From: Mycobacterium sp. AT1
GTDB taxonomy: Bacteria > Actinomycetota > Actinomycetes > Mycobacteriales > Mycobacteriaceae
NCBI RefSeq assembly: GCF_002043095.1
Contig: NZ_MVOC01000060.1
Location: 1 to 53,074 of the forward strand
Length of the DNA stretch: 53,074 nucleotides
Direction: 5' to 3'
The notes below the pieces were generated by a model. It was not told where the DNA came from. It ran no database searches and saw only the letters and a list, made by a program, of their open reading frames with translations. Position numbers and translations under genes: made by a program. Shown here piece by piece: positions 15,454 to 24,338 of the stretch (position 1 is its first letter; each line of letters starts with the position of its first letter).

Positions 15454-17334
15454 ATGAGCATGGAATACGCGGCCAGCCGGGCCCTATACCGGCAGCGCAA
15501 CGCGCGCGGAGGTGACCTCCGCGTGCTCGCCAACCGTGCCCTCTTGATGCGAATCTGGCGATTCTCCGCCCGCCACCACCGGCGCCTAGGCGCGTTCGTG
15601 GCGGTCAGCGTCGTCGGTGCGCTGCTTGCGGTGTCCACGCCGGTGCTGGCCGGACGGGTGGTCGACGCGATCGTGCACGGCGGGTTGCCGACCACGGTGG
15701 TGCTGCTGGCGTCGGTCATCGCGGCCGTGGCGGTCGCCGAGGCGGGCGTCGGAATGCTGACCCGCTGGCTGTCGTCGCACATCGGCGAGGGCCTGATCCT
15801 CGACCTGCGGACCGCGGTGTTCGACCACGTGCAGCGGATGCCGGTGGCGTTCTTCACCAGGACCCGGACCGGGGCCCTGGTCAGCCGACTGGGCAACGAC
15901 GTGATCGGCGCGCAGCGCGCGTTCTCCGACACGCTCTCCGGTGTGGTCGGCAACCTGGTGACGCTAGCGCTGACGCTGGCCGTGATGCTCGGCATCTCAT
16001 GGCAGATCACGGTGCTGTCGCTGCTGTTGACGCCGTTGTTCCTGCTGCCTGCCCGCCGGATCGGTCGCACGATGGCGACGCTGAGTCGGGAGAGCGCGAT
16101 CTACAACGCGACGATGAATACCCAGATGACGGAACGCTTCTCGGCACCCGGTGCCACGCTGGTCAAGTTGTTCGGTGACCCGGGCCGGGAGTCCGAGGAG
16201 TTCGCGACGCGGGCCGACCGGGTCCGCGACATCGGTGTGCGGACGTCGATGCTGCAGGCCACGTTCATGAACTCTTTGACGCTGATGTCGGCGCTCGCGC
16301 TGGCGCTCGTCTACGGGCTGGGTGGCGTGCTGGCGATCGGCGGCGCGCTGCAGGCCGGGGCCATCGTCTCCCTGGCCCTGCTGTTGACGCGGCTGTACGC
16401 GCCGCTGACGGCGCTGGCCAATGCCCACGTCGAAATCGCCAGTGCGCTGGTCAGTTTCGAGCGCGTCTTCGAGGTCCTGGACCTGACGCCGCTGATTGGG
16501 GAGAAGGCCGACGCCGTGCCCGTGCCCGACGGGCCGGTCGGTGTGGAGTTCGACGACGTGCGGTTCGCCTACCCGTCGGCCGACAAGGTGTCGCTGGCCT
16601 CGCTCGAGGAGGTCGCCGTGCTCGACGACCGTGGTGGAGACGAAGTGCTGCATGGCATTTCGTTCACCGCCGAGCCCGGGCAGATGGTCGCGCTGGTGGG
16701 CTCGTCGGGCGCGGGCAAGTCGACGATCGCGTCGTTGTTGGCGCGGCTGTACGACGTCGACTCCGGGTCGGTCAAGCTGGCGGGTGCCGACGTCCGTGAC
16801 GTGACCTTCGCGTCGCTGAAGGACACCGTCGGCGTCGTCACGCAGGACGGGCACCTCTTCCACGAGTCCATCCGCGCGAACCTGACCTTGGCCGCGCCGG
16901 GCGCCACCGACGAGCAGTTGTGGGAGGCGTTGCGCCGAGCCCGGCTGGACGACGTGGTCGCGGACATGCCGGACGGTCTGGACACCGTCGTCGGCGAACG
17001 CGGTTACCGGCTCTCCGGCGGACAGCGCCAGCGGTTGACCATCGCGCGGTTGTTGCTCGGGAAGTCCCGGGTGGTGGTGCTCGACGAGGCGACCGCGTCG
17101 CTGGACTCCGAGTCCGAAGCCGCGGTGCAGCAGGCGCTGGCCGAGGCGCTCGCGGGGCGGACGTCCCTGGTGATCGCCCACCGGCTCTCCACGATCCGGG
17201 CCGCCGACGTGATCCTCGTCGTCGAGGACGGTCGCATCGTCGAGCGCGGCACCCACCGCAAACTGCTGGCCCGCCGCGGCCGCTACGCAGAGCTGTACGA
17301 GACGCAGTTCGGTGACGAGACGTCCGCCGCATGA
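15454..17334 (+). CDS. ABC half-exporter 1 (TMD-NBD fusion, canonical ATP site)
   Basis: This is a 626-aa type IV ABC exporter half. Six membrane segments lie between about residues 45 and 330. The nucleotide-binding domain then shows Walker A GSSGAGKS (about 415-423), Q-loop VTQDGHLF, signature LSGGQRQ (about 520), Walker B VVLDEA with the catalytic Glu (about 545) and H-loop IAHRLST (about 574). All catalytic residues are present, so it could act as a homodimer or pair with a neighbour. Before the Walker A there is an insertion of about 15 residues (KVSLASLEEVAVLDDRG) compared with typical domains. The ATG at 15454 is chosen for its -10 spacing. Its stop overlaps the next gene as ATGA. Confidence 0.92.
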   Translation: MSMEYAASRALYRQRNARGGDLRVLANRALLMRIWRFSARHHRRLGAFVAVSVVGALLAVSTPVLAGRVVDAIVHGGLPTTVVLLASVIAAVAVAEAGVGMLTRWLSSHIGEGLILDLRTAVFDHVQRMPVAFFTRTRTGALVSRLGNDVIGAQRAFSDTLSGVVGNLVTLALTLAVMLGISWQITVLSLLLTPLFLLPARRIGRTMATLSRESAIYNATMNTQMTERFSAPGATLVKLFGDPGRESEEFATRADRVRDIGVRTSMLQATFMNSLTLMSALALALVYGLGGVLAIGGALQAGAIVSLALLLTRLYAPLTALANAHVEIASALVSFERVFEVLDLTPLIGEKADAVPVPDGPVGVEFDDVRFAYPSADKVSLASLEEVAVLDDRGGDEVLHGISFTAEPGQMVALVGSSGAGKSTIASLLARLYDVDSGSVKLAGADVRDVTFASLKDTVGVVTQDGHLFHESIRANLTLAAPGATDEQLWEALRRARLDDVVADMPDGLDTVVGERGYRLSGGQRQRLTIARLLLGKSRVVVLDEATASLDSESEAAVQQALAEALAGRTSLVIAHRLSTIRAADVILVVEDGRIVERGTHRKLLARRGRYAELYETQFGDETSAA

Positions 17335-19301
17335 AATCGGTTGCCGAGCATGGGAACCTTGAAGGTGTGACGGTGAAAGACGACGAGGGACTTCGGTCCG
17401 AGCCCGCCGTCGCGCCACCACCTCGGCGCATCCGGTCGTCGTCGGACATCCTGCGGTTGCTGCCGTATCTGAAGCCGTACTGGCTGCGGTGGACCTCGAT
17501 GCTGATCGCGGCGCTGCTCAGCCTGGTCGCCACGGTCGCCATTCCGCTGATGACGAGGGCCGTCATCGACGGGCCGGTGCGGCACCAGGATCAGCAGCAC
17601 CTGTGGACGCTGGGCTCGGCCGCGATGGCCCTGCTGGTGTCCGAGGCCGTGCTGTGGTTCGTCCGCCGCTGGCTGGTCTCGCGCGCCACCATGGGCGTCG
17701 AGGCCGACATCCGCAAGGACCTCTACGCGCGGCTGCAGATCCTGCCGATGTCGTTCCACGGCCAATGGCAGTCGGGCCAGCTGCTGTCGCGGGTGATGAA
17801 CGACCTCAGCACCATCCGCCAGTTCCTGTCGTTTGGCCTGCTTTTCTTGTTGCTCAACGTCATTCAGATCATCGTGGTGACGGGAATCCTGCTCGCCATG
17901 TACTGGCCGCTGGGTGTGGTCGTGGTGATCTCGATCGTGCCGATCACCGCCACCGTGCTGCACTTCCAGCGTCAGTTCACCAAGCTGTCGCGCGCCGCGC
18001 AGGATCAGTCCGGCAACGTCGCCACCCACGTCGAGGAGCAGGCGCTCGGGGTGCGGGTGGTCAAGGCGTTCGGCCGCGAGCAGTACGCCTACGACCGGTT
18101 CGACCAACGCGCCACCGCGCTGTTCGACACCGAGGTGCGCAAGGTCGGCGTCTCGGCGAAGTTCTGGACACTGCTTGAGGCGATTCCCAGCGCCAGCCTG
18201 ATCATCGTGCTCGGGCTGGGTGCCTACGCCGCGGGTAGCGGCCTCGTCACGATGGGCACCCTGGTCGCGTTCATCACCATGATGCTGTCGCTGGTGTGGC
18301 CGATCGCCTCGCTGGGCTTCCTGCTGTCGATGACTCAGGAGGCCATGACGGCCGCCAACCGCGTCGTCGAGATCTTCGACGCGCCCCGCGAGATAACCGA
18401 CGGGCCGCACCGCGAGGTGCCCCGCGGCGGTCGCCTGGAGCTGGTCGACGTCGGTTTCACGTTTCCCGACTCCGACGAGTGGGTCCTGCGCCACGTCAAC
18501 GTCACCGTCGAGCCGGGGGAGACCCTCGCCCTGGTAGGGCCGACGGGATCCGGCAAGTCGGTGCTCGTCTCGCTGCTGTCACGGCTCTACGACGTGACCG
18601 AGGGCGCGATCCTGGTCGACGGCCACGACATTCGCGAGCTGTCGCTGCCCGCCCTGCGGAAGGCGGTCGCCACCGCCTTCGAAGACCCCACCCTCTTCTC
18701 GATGTCGGTGGCGGAGAACCTGCGCCTCGGCAGGCCGCTGGCGACCGAGGAGCAACTGGCCCAGGCCGTCGAGGTGGCCGCCGCCCAGTTTGCCTACGAC
18801 CTGCCGTTCGGGCTGGACACCCGGATCGGTGAGCAGGGCATGAGCCTGTCCGGTGGTCAGCGCCAACGACTTTCGCTGGCCCGGGCACTGCTGGCCGCCC
18901 CGTCCATCCTGGTCTTGGACGACACCCTCTCGGCGCTCGACGTGCACACCGAGGCCGTCGTCACGGAGGCGCTGCGTCGCGTCCTCGCCGAGGTGACCGG
19001 TGTGGTCGTCGCCAACCGGGCGTCGACGGTGCTGCTCGCCGACCGCGTCGCCCTGCTCGAACGGGTCGACGGCGCCGGGGCGACCGTCACCCGGGTCGGC
19101 ACCCACGCCGAGCTGTTGGTGACGGCACCGGAGTACCGCTATCTGCTGGCCGCCGACGACGAACTCGACGAGAACCTGGAACGCGATTGCGATTGGGAAC
19201 GCGACCAGGAACGCCGCCGGCTCGAAAACCTCTACCTGGAGCAGGAAGCCGACCGGGACGGCGAGCGCGACTATGCGGCGTCGGAAGCGGAGAAGAGATG
19301 A
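17331..19301 (+). CDS. ABC half-exporter 2 with degenerate ATP site
   Basis: This is a 656-aa TMD-NBD half-exporter. Walker A (GPTGSGKS, about 403-410) and signature (LSGGQRQ, about 506) are intact, but three catalytic elements differ: Q-loop AFEDPTLF (Glu for Gln), Walker B VLDDTLS (Asp for the catalytic Glu, about 531) and H-loop VANRAST (Asn for His, about 562). This is the pattern of the non-catalytic half in heterodimeric exporters such as TM287 of TM287/288. The next gene supplies complementary canonical residues, so they most likely form a heterodimer. The C-terminus is a strongly charged tail of about 45 residues. The ATG at 17331 overlaps the previous stop; a GTG at 17373 behind GAAGG is an alternative start. 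Confidence 0.92.
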   Translation: MKSVAEHGNLEGVTVKDDEGLRSEPAVAPPPRRIRSSSDILRLLPYLKPYWLRWTSMLIAALLSLVATVAIPLMTRAVIDGPVRHQDQQHLWTLGSAAMALLVSEAVLWFVRRWLVSRATMGVEADIRKDLYARLQILPMSFHGQWQSGQLLSRVMNDLSTIRQFLSFGLLFLLLNVIQIIVVTGILLAMYWPLGVVVVISIVPITATVLHFQRQFTKLSRAAQDQSGNVATHVEEQALGVRVVKAFGREQYAYDRFDQRATALFDTEVRKVGVSAKFWTLLEAIPSASLIIVLGLGAYAAGSGLVTMGTLVAFITMMLSLVWPIASLGFLLSMTQEAMTAANRVVEIFDAPREITDGPHREVPRGGRLELVDVGFTFPDSDEWVLRHVNVTVEPGETLALVGPTGSGKSVLVSLLSRLYDVTEGAILVDGHDIRELSLPALRKAVATAFEDPTLFSMSVAENLRLGRPLATEEQLAQAVEVAAAQFAYDLPFGLDTRIGEQGMSLSGGQRQRLSLARALLAAPSILVLDDTLSALDVHTEAVVTEALRRVLAEVTGVVVANRASTVLLADRVALLERVDGAGATVTRVGTHAELLVTAPEYRYLLAADDELDENLERDCDWERDQERRRLENLYLEQEADRDGERDYAASEAEKR

Positions 19302-21118
19302 GCACCACCGACTGGCGCGGCCGCGCCGTCAGCAACGACGACGCCGACCTGCCCATCGACGAGTCGATCTCGCGTCGCCGGGAAGCGCGCAGCCTGCTGG
19401 GCGGCCTGCTGCGGCCCTACGCCACGGCGGTGGCCCTGCTGACGATCGTCATCGTGGCGGAGAACGCCGCGCGACTGTCGGTGCCGCTGCTGGTGCAACG
19501 CGGCATCGACCATGGCATCCCGCCACTCGTCGGCGGTGGTTCCGCGCGTGAACTGATCCTGATCGTGGCGGCGCTGTGCGGCGTCGTGCTGGTGCAGGCC
19601 ACCAGCCGGATGTTCTTCCTGCGCCGGTCGGGGCGGATCGGTCAGGAAGTGCTACTCGAGTTGCGCCGCAGGATCTTTCGGCACTTCCAACGGCTCGACG
19701 TCGCGTTCCACGACCGCTACACCTCCGGCCGGGTGGTGGCGCGGTCGACCAACGACGTCGAGGCCATCCAGGACATGCTGCAGACCGGGTTCGACGGTCT
19801 CATCACCGCCGTCCTGACGCTGTTGGGCACGTCGGTGCTGCTGGTGGTGCTCGACGTGAAGCTCGGGCTGATGTGCCTGTGCGCCTTCCCGGTCCTGGTG
19901 CTGCTGGTGTGGTGGTTCCGCACCCAGTCGGCGAAGACCTACAAGCTGGTGCGTGAGCGCGCCGCGTTGGTGATCGTGCAGTTCGTCGAGACGATGACGG
20001 GAATCAAGGCGGTACAGGCCTACCGCCGCGAGCCGCGCAACCAACAGATCTTCACCGACGTCGCCGACGACTACAAGAACGTCAACGAGCGGGCGTTCAA
20101 ACTGCTGGCGATCTTCATGCCTGCCGTCCGCCTCGTCGGCAACGTCACCACCGGCGGAGTGCTGCTCTACGGCGGTTACCGGGTGCTCAACGGTGAGATG
20201 ACGCTCGGCACGCTGACCGCGTTCCTGCTGTATCTGCGGATCTTCTTCGAGCCGATGCAGGAGATCTCGCAGTTCTTCAACACGTTCCAGTCCGCCGCCG
20301 CGGCCCTGGAGAAGATCGCGGGCGTGCTGGCCGAGAAGCCCGGCATCCAGGACCCGGAGCAGCCAGTCGAGCTCTCGACGGTCAAGGGTGACATCGAGTT
20401 TCGTGACGTCGCCTTCTCCTACGTTCTCGACCGTCCGGTGCTTCCGGACTTGCGGCTGGAGATCCCGGCGGGTCAGACCGTCGCCCTGGTCGGGACGACC
20501 GGTGCCGGCAAGACCACCATCGCCAAGCTGATCGCCAGGTTCTACGACCCCACCTCGGGTGCGGTCATGCTCGACGGCGTCGACCTGCGCGACCTCGCGC
20601 AGGCCGACCTGCGCAAGCACGTGGTCATGGTGACGCAGGAGAACTTCATGTTCGAGGGCACCATCGCCGACAACATCCGGTTCGGTCGACCCGACGCGAC
20701 CGACGCCGAGGTGCGCGAGGCGGCCGAGGCCGTCGGCGTCAGCCGGTTCGTCGACGCGCTCCCCGACGGCTACGAGACCGACGTGGCCAAGCGGGGCGGC
20801 CGGTTGTCCGCTGGCCAACGGCAGTTGATCGCCTTCGCCAGAGCGTTTCTCGCCGATCCCGCCGTGCTCATCCTGGACGAGGCGACGTCGTCACTCGACA
20901 TCCCCAGCGAGCGGCTGGTGCAGCGGGCGCTCGCCACGGTGCTGGCCGACCGGACCGCGGTCGTCATTGCGCACCGCCTCTCCACCGTCGAGGTGGCCGA
21001 CCGCGTGCTGGTGCTCGAACACGGTCGCATCGTCGAGGATGGGCCGCCGGGGGAGCTGATGGTCGGCGACGGCCGGTACGCCGCGCTGCATCGGGCGTGG
21101 GTCGACTCCCTGGTCTGA
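19298..21118 (+). CDS. ABC half-exporter 3 (canonical ATP site, partner of half 2)
   Basis: This is a 606-aa TMD-NBD half-exporter. Walker A GTTGAGKT (about 398-405), Q-loop VTQENFMF, Walker B LILDEA with the catalytic Glu (about 528) and H-loop IAHRLST (about 558) are intact. The signature is LSAGQRQ rather than LSGGQ. In heterodimeric exporters the half with canonical Walker B commonly carries the variant signature, because that signature faces the degenerate site; this is what is seen here. The ATG at 19298 overlaps the previous stop (ATGA). Substrates cannot be read from sequence; drugs, lipids or peptides are all exported by this class. Confidence 0.92.
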   Translation: MSTTDWRGRAVSNDDADLPIDESISRRREARSLLGGLLRPYATAVALLTIVIVAENAARLSVPLLVQRGIDHGIPPLVGGGSARELILIVAALCGVVLVQATSRMFFLRRSGRIGQEVLLELRRRIFRHFQRLDVAFHDRYTSGRVVARSTNDVEAIQDMLQTGFDGLITAVLTLLGTSVLLVVLDVKLGLMCLCAFPVLVLLVWWFRTQSAKTYKLVRERAALVIVQFVETMTGIKAVQAYRREPRNQQIFTDVADDYKNVNERAFKLLAIFMPAVRLVGNVTTGGVLLYGGYRVLNGEMTLGTLTAFLLYLRIFFEPMQEISQFFNTFQSAAAALEKIAGVLAEKPGIQDPEQPVELSTVKGDIEFRDVAFSYVLDRPVLPDLRLEIPAGQTVALVGTTGAGKTTIAKLIARFYDPTSGAVMLDGVDLRDLAQADLRKHVVMVTQENFMFEGTIADNIRFGRPDATDAEVREAAEAVGVSRFVDALPDGYETDVAKRGGRLSAGQRQLIAFARAFLADPAVLILDEATSSLDIPSERLVQRALATVLADRTAVVIAHRLSTVEVADRVLVLEHGRIVEDGPPGELMVGDGRYAALHRAWVDSLV

Positions 21119-21132
21119 ACACGCGGTCTCCC

Positions 21133-21138
21133 TATGCT
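21133..21138 (+). promoter_or_regulatory. -10 box for leaderless LysR gene
   Basis: TATGCT, 6 nt, then GTG at 21145. The box lies in the 26-nt gap after the ABC operon, showing that the LysR gene has its own promoter. Confidence 0.5.
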
Positions 21139-21144
21139 CAACGG

Positions 21145-22107
21145 GTGACGCTCAATCAACTGCGTGCGTTCGTCGAGGCCGAGCGGCTGGGTTCGTTCAC
21201 GGGCGCCGCCGATGCGCTGCACATGGCGCAGGCCTCGATCTCGGAACTGGTGCGTCGCCTCGAGGACGAGTTGGACGCCCAACTGTTCGTCCGTGGCAGT
21301 CGCAGGCTGGCCTTGACCGCGGCGGGCGAGGAGCTGTTGCCCTACGCGCAGCAGTCGGTGCTCGCCGCCGACGGGGGCGCGCAGGCGGTTCGCTCGGTGG
21401 GCTCGCTCGGCGGTGGGACGGCGACGTTCGGGGTTCCGCGCAACGCCGACTACTACCTGTTGTCGAGCCTGGTGCAGACGTTCCACACGCGTTACCCCGA
21501 GGTGCGGGTTCGGCTCGTCGGGCAGAACTCGGCGGAGACCGCGGCGGCGATTCAGGCCGGTGAGATCGAGGCGGGTCTGCTGATCCTGCCCATCGACGAC
21601 GAGGGTCTGACGGTGCGCCCGCTGGTGCGCGACGAGGTGTTCTACGTCAGCGCCGACCCGGCCCGCACCGAAAGTCCGGTCACCATCGGCCAATTCGCCG
21701 CCACGGACCTGGTGCTCTACGACGCCCACTACGGCTGGAAGGATCCCACCCGACGCCAACTCGCCGAGCGCGCTCAGCTCGCCGGACTGCGATTGGAGCC
21801 ACTGATCGAGATCGAGCACGTCGAGGCGGCGCTGAAGCTGGTGGCCGACGGCGTTGGCGACACGATGGTGAGCGGCGCGGTCATCGAGAGCGGGGCGTTT
21901 CCCAAGGGCCTGCACACCGTGGCGTTCGCCGAGCCGCTGTTCGACACCATCGCCCTGGCGCAGCGTCGTGGGCGCCCCCTGTCGAATGCCACCCGGGAGT
22001 TCGCCCGGCTGGCCGAGGACACCATCCGTGACTTGGCGCAGCTGGACACCGCAGCGGGGGATGGGCATTCCGTCGTCCCGCAGATCTCCCGCCGTCGTAT
22101 CGGATAA
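21145..22107 (+). CDS. LysR-family regulator
   Basis: This 320-aa protein has an N-terminal winged HTH (about 1-60: VTLNQLRAFVEAERLGSFT, then AADALHMAQASISELVRRLEDEL) and a periplasmic-binding-like effector domain (about 90-295). The family usually binds T-N11-A sites beside the gene it activates and responds to a pathway intermediate. It points in the same direction as the HisD-like dehydrogenase gene 66 nt downstream, and is the probable activator of that three-gene unit, although LysR genes more often diverge from their targets. The GTG start is fixed by the -10 spacing and by alignment of the first helix. Confidence 0.9.
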   Translation: MTLNQLRAFVEAERLGSFTGAADALHMAQASISELVRRLEDELDAQLFVRGSRRLALTAAGEELLPYAQQSVLAADGGAQAVRSVGSLGGGTATFGVPRNADYYLLSSLVQTFHTRYPEVRVRLVGQNSAETAAAIQAGEIEAGLLILPIDDEGLTVRPLVRDEVFYVSADPARTESPVTIGQFAATDLVLYDAHYGWKDPTRRQLAERAQLAGLRLEPLIEIEHVEAALKLVADGVGDTMVSGAVIESGAFPKGLHTVAFAEPLFDTIALAQRRGRPLSNATREFARLAEDTIRDLAQLDTAAGDGHSVVPQISRRRIG

Positions 22108-22159
22108 TCCTGTGGATCGCGCAGGAGTTGCCCATCTAGTCCTTTGCCGGAAATCGGCC

Positions 22160-22165
22160 TACCGT
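22160..22165 (+). promoter_or_regulatory. -10 box for the HisD-like operon
   Basis: TACCGT, 8 nt, then ATG at 22174. A small dyad GCCG-N5-CGGC just upstream (about 22146-22158) overlaps the promoter and could be part of the LysR site. The spacing argues for the ATG rather than the TTG at 22144. Confidence 0.4.
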
Positions 22166-22173
22166 CCCTGGGC

Positions 22174-23532
22174 ATGCAGATCACCGCAGATGAAGCCCGC
22201 GCCCTCGGACCGTTCACCTGGCTGAAGAAGCCCGCCGTCGACGGGCCGCCAGCACAACGCGATCCGCTTGTCGTGGAACGGGTGTCGGAAATGCTCGCGC
22301 ACATCGAACGCGACGGGCTCGACGCCGTCCGGTCCTACGCGAAGGACCTCGACGGGTGGACCGGGAACCTCGAGGTGGCTTCCGCCGATCTCCGCAAGAG
22401 CGGCGACGCCCTTCCCGCCGACGTGCGGGCGGCGCTGGAACTCGGCTACGACCGCACCAACCGATTCGCCACCGCGCAGCGCGCTCACCTCTCCGACTTC
22501 GAGGTCGACGTCGCGCCAGGCGTCGTGGGCGGAGTGCAGTACATCCCGGTGTCGCGTGTCGGCGCCTACCTCCCGGCCGGCCGATTCCCGCTCCTGGCAA
22601 GCGCTTTCATGACCGTCGGGGTGGCCAAGGCCGCAGGCGTGCCCACCGTGCTGGCGTGCACGCCACCGTCGGGGGCCGACGGCGCCCATCCCGCCGTGCT
22701 CTACGGCGCGTACCTGTCGGGGGCCGACCGGGTCTTCGCCATCGGCGGCGTGCAGGCCCTTGGCGCAATGGCGTTCGGCCTACTGGACGAAGCGCCGGTC
22801 GACATGCTGGTCGGCGCGGGCAACGCCTTCGTCACCGAGGCCAAGCGGCAACTCTTCGGTCGGGTCGGCATCGACCTGCTGGCCGGACCGTCTGAGGTCG
22901 CGGTGCTGGCCGACGACAGCGCCAACCCGGAGTGGGTGGCCGCCGACCTGTTGGGGCAGGCCGAGCACGGCCCCAACTCGCCCGCGGCCTTGATCACCAC
23001 GTCGGAGGCGTTGGGCCGCAAAGTCGTCGATGCGATCGACCGCCAGCTCGAGGGTCTCGCCACCCGCGCCGTCGCGGGTGCGGCGTGGCGCGACTACGGT
23101 TCGGTGGTGGTGGCCCGCGATCGTGCCCAGGCGGCCGCGATATCCGACGTCCTCGGCCCCGAACACCTCGAGGTGCAAACCGAGGACGACGACTTCTTCC
23201 TCAAGGAGCTCCGCAACTACGGTTCGCTGTTCATCGGACCGTGGAGCACGGTCGCGTACTCGGACAAGGGCATCGCCGGCACCAATCACGTTCTGCCGAC
23301 CGGCAAGACGGCCCGCTACAACGCCGGCCTCTCGGTCTCGCGCTTCCTCAAGCCGCTGACCTATCAGCGCGCTCAGCGCGAGGCGACCGCAGCGCTGGCC
23401 CCTGCCGTCGAACGCATCTCGGCGTTCGAGGGGCTGGCGGCGCACGAGGCGACAGCCACCATCCGCATCGACGCGATCGGCCGTCACTCAGGTGCCTTCG
23501 ACGGAACTCCCGCAGTCAACCGGGGCCGATGA
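22174..23532 (+). CDS. Histidinol-dehydrogenase-fold alcohol dehydrogenase, HpsN-like
   Basis: This 452-aa Zn- and NAD-dependent enzyme belongs to the HisD superfamily, which oxidises an alcohol through an aldehyde to a carboxylate. The four Zn ligands (Gln262, His265 in GQAEHGPNS; Asp364; His424) and the base pair Glu330-His331 (GPEHLEV) are all conserved. The segment YSDKGIAGTNHVLPTGKTARYNAGL resembles sulfopropanediol dehydrogenase (HpsN) more than biosynthetic HisD, and no his genes are near. The context (LysR, nitrilase, NCS1 permease) indicates catabolism of a small hydroxyl-containing nitrogen compound; no sulfonate gene is present. It overlaps the nitrilase start (ATGA). Confidence 0.85.
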   Translation: MQITADEARALGPFTWLKKPAVDGPPAQRDPLVVERVSEMLAHIERDGLDAVRSYAKDLDGWTGNLEVASADLRKSGDALPADVRAALELGYDRTNRFATAQRAHLSDFEVDVAPGVVGGVQYIPVSRVGAYLPAGRFPLLASAFMTVGVAKAAGVPTVLACTPPSGADGAHPAVLYGAYLSGADRVFAIGGVQALGAMAFGLLDEAPVDMLVGAGNAFVTEAKRQLFGRVGIDLLAGPSEVAVLADDSANPEWVAADLLGQAEHGPNSPAALITTSEALGRKVVDAIDRQLEGLATRAVAGAAWRDYGSVVVARDRAQAAAISDVLGPEHLEVQTEDDDFFLKELRNYGSLFIGPWSTVAYSDKGIAGTNHVLPTGKTARYNAGLSVSRFLKPLTYQRAQREATAALAPAVERISAFEGLAAHEATATIRIDAIGRHSGAFDGTPAVNRGR

Positions 23533-24338
23533 CTCGGCAGCTGCGGGTCTCGGCCGTCAGCCTCGCCGTCGAGATGGGCAACGTGGCCGCGAACCTGGCG
23601 GCCATCGAGCGTGCCCTCGGCCGTCGGGAGCCGGGTCCCCATCTGATCGTGCTTCCCGAACTGTCCACCAGCGGCTACGTCTTCGACGACGAGGTCGAGG
23701 CGCGTTCGCTCGCGATGCGGGCCGACGATCCGAGATTGGCGTCGTTAGCCGAAGCGCTGCACACCGATGCGGTGGCGGTCGTCGGATTCTGCGAGACCGA
23801 CGGTGACCGACTGTTCAACTCGGCGCTCGTCATCGGTCGTGACGGTGTCCTGGGCTGCTACCGGAAGGCGCACCTCTGGGGCGCCGAGTGCGACGTGTTC
23901 GTCCCCGGTGACGAAGCGGGCGCGGTATTCGACACTCCCGTCGGCAGGCTCGGCGTCGCCATCTGCTACGACAGCGAGTTCCCGGAGCTGACAAGGCGTT
24001 TGGCGCTGGCGGGCGCTGAAGTCCTCGCGCTTCCGGTGTGTTGGCCCATGGTGGTTCGACCGGCTGGCGAGCATCCGCCCGAGACCATCCAGGCCATGGC
24101 CGCCGCCAGGACCTCTCGACTGGCGACGGTGATCGCGGACCGGCACGGTGCCGAGCGTGGGGTCGAATGGACCGGCGGCACCGCCGTCGTGTCGGCAGAC
24201 GGCTGGATCTGCGCGACACCGGATGACGATGGCAAGGCCACCGCCATCCTCGACCTGTCGGGGGACAAATCCCTTGGCGCCCACAACGACTTGTTCGCGG
24301 ATCGGCGTCCGGAACTCTACGGAGGTATTCATGTCTGA
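23529..24338 (+). CDS. Carbon-nitrogen hydrolase (nitrilase superfamily)
   Basis: This is a 269-aa hydrolase with the complete catalytic set: Glu44 in VLPELSTSGY, Lys113 in YRKAHLW and Cys146 in AICYDSEFPE. The family cleaves C-N bonds of amides, carbamoyl compounds or nitriles via a thioester. No signal peptide is present, so it is cytosolic. It is translationally coupled to the HisD-like gene before it and overlaps the permease after it by 8 bp. A plausible role is release of ammonia or a carbamoyl group from an imported compound, before or after oxidation by the dehydrogenase. The exact substrate cannot be deduced. Confidence 0.88.
   Translation: MTRQLRVSAVSLAVEMGNVAANLAAIERALGRREPGPHLIVLPELSTSGYVFDDEVEARSLAMRADDPRLASLAEALHTDAVAVVGFCETDGDRLFNSALVIGRDGVLGCYRKAHLWGAECDVFVPGDEAGAVFDTPVGRLGVAICYDSEFPELTRRLALAGAEVLALPVCWPMVVRPAGEHPPETIQAMAAARTSRLATVIADRHGAERGVEWTGGTAVVSADGWICATPDDDGKATAILDLSGDKSLGAHNDLFADRRPELYGGIHV

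Noticed and set aside
17331..19301. ABC half 2 as a pseudogene because of lost catalytic residues
   Set aside because: The frame is intact, Walker A and signature are preserved, and the three changes match the known non-catalytic half of heterodimeric exporters.
22174..23532. Biosynthetic histidinol dehydrogenase (hisD)
   Set aside because: No other his genes are nearby, the neighbours are transport and C-N hydrolysis genes, and the segment around Asp364 resembles HpsN-type enzymes.
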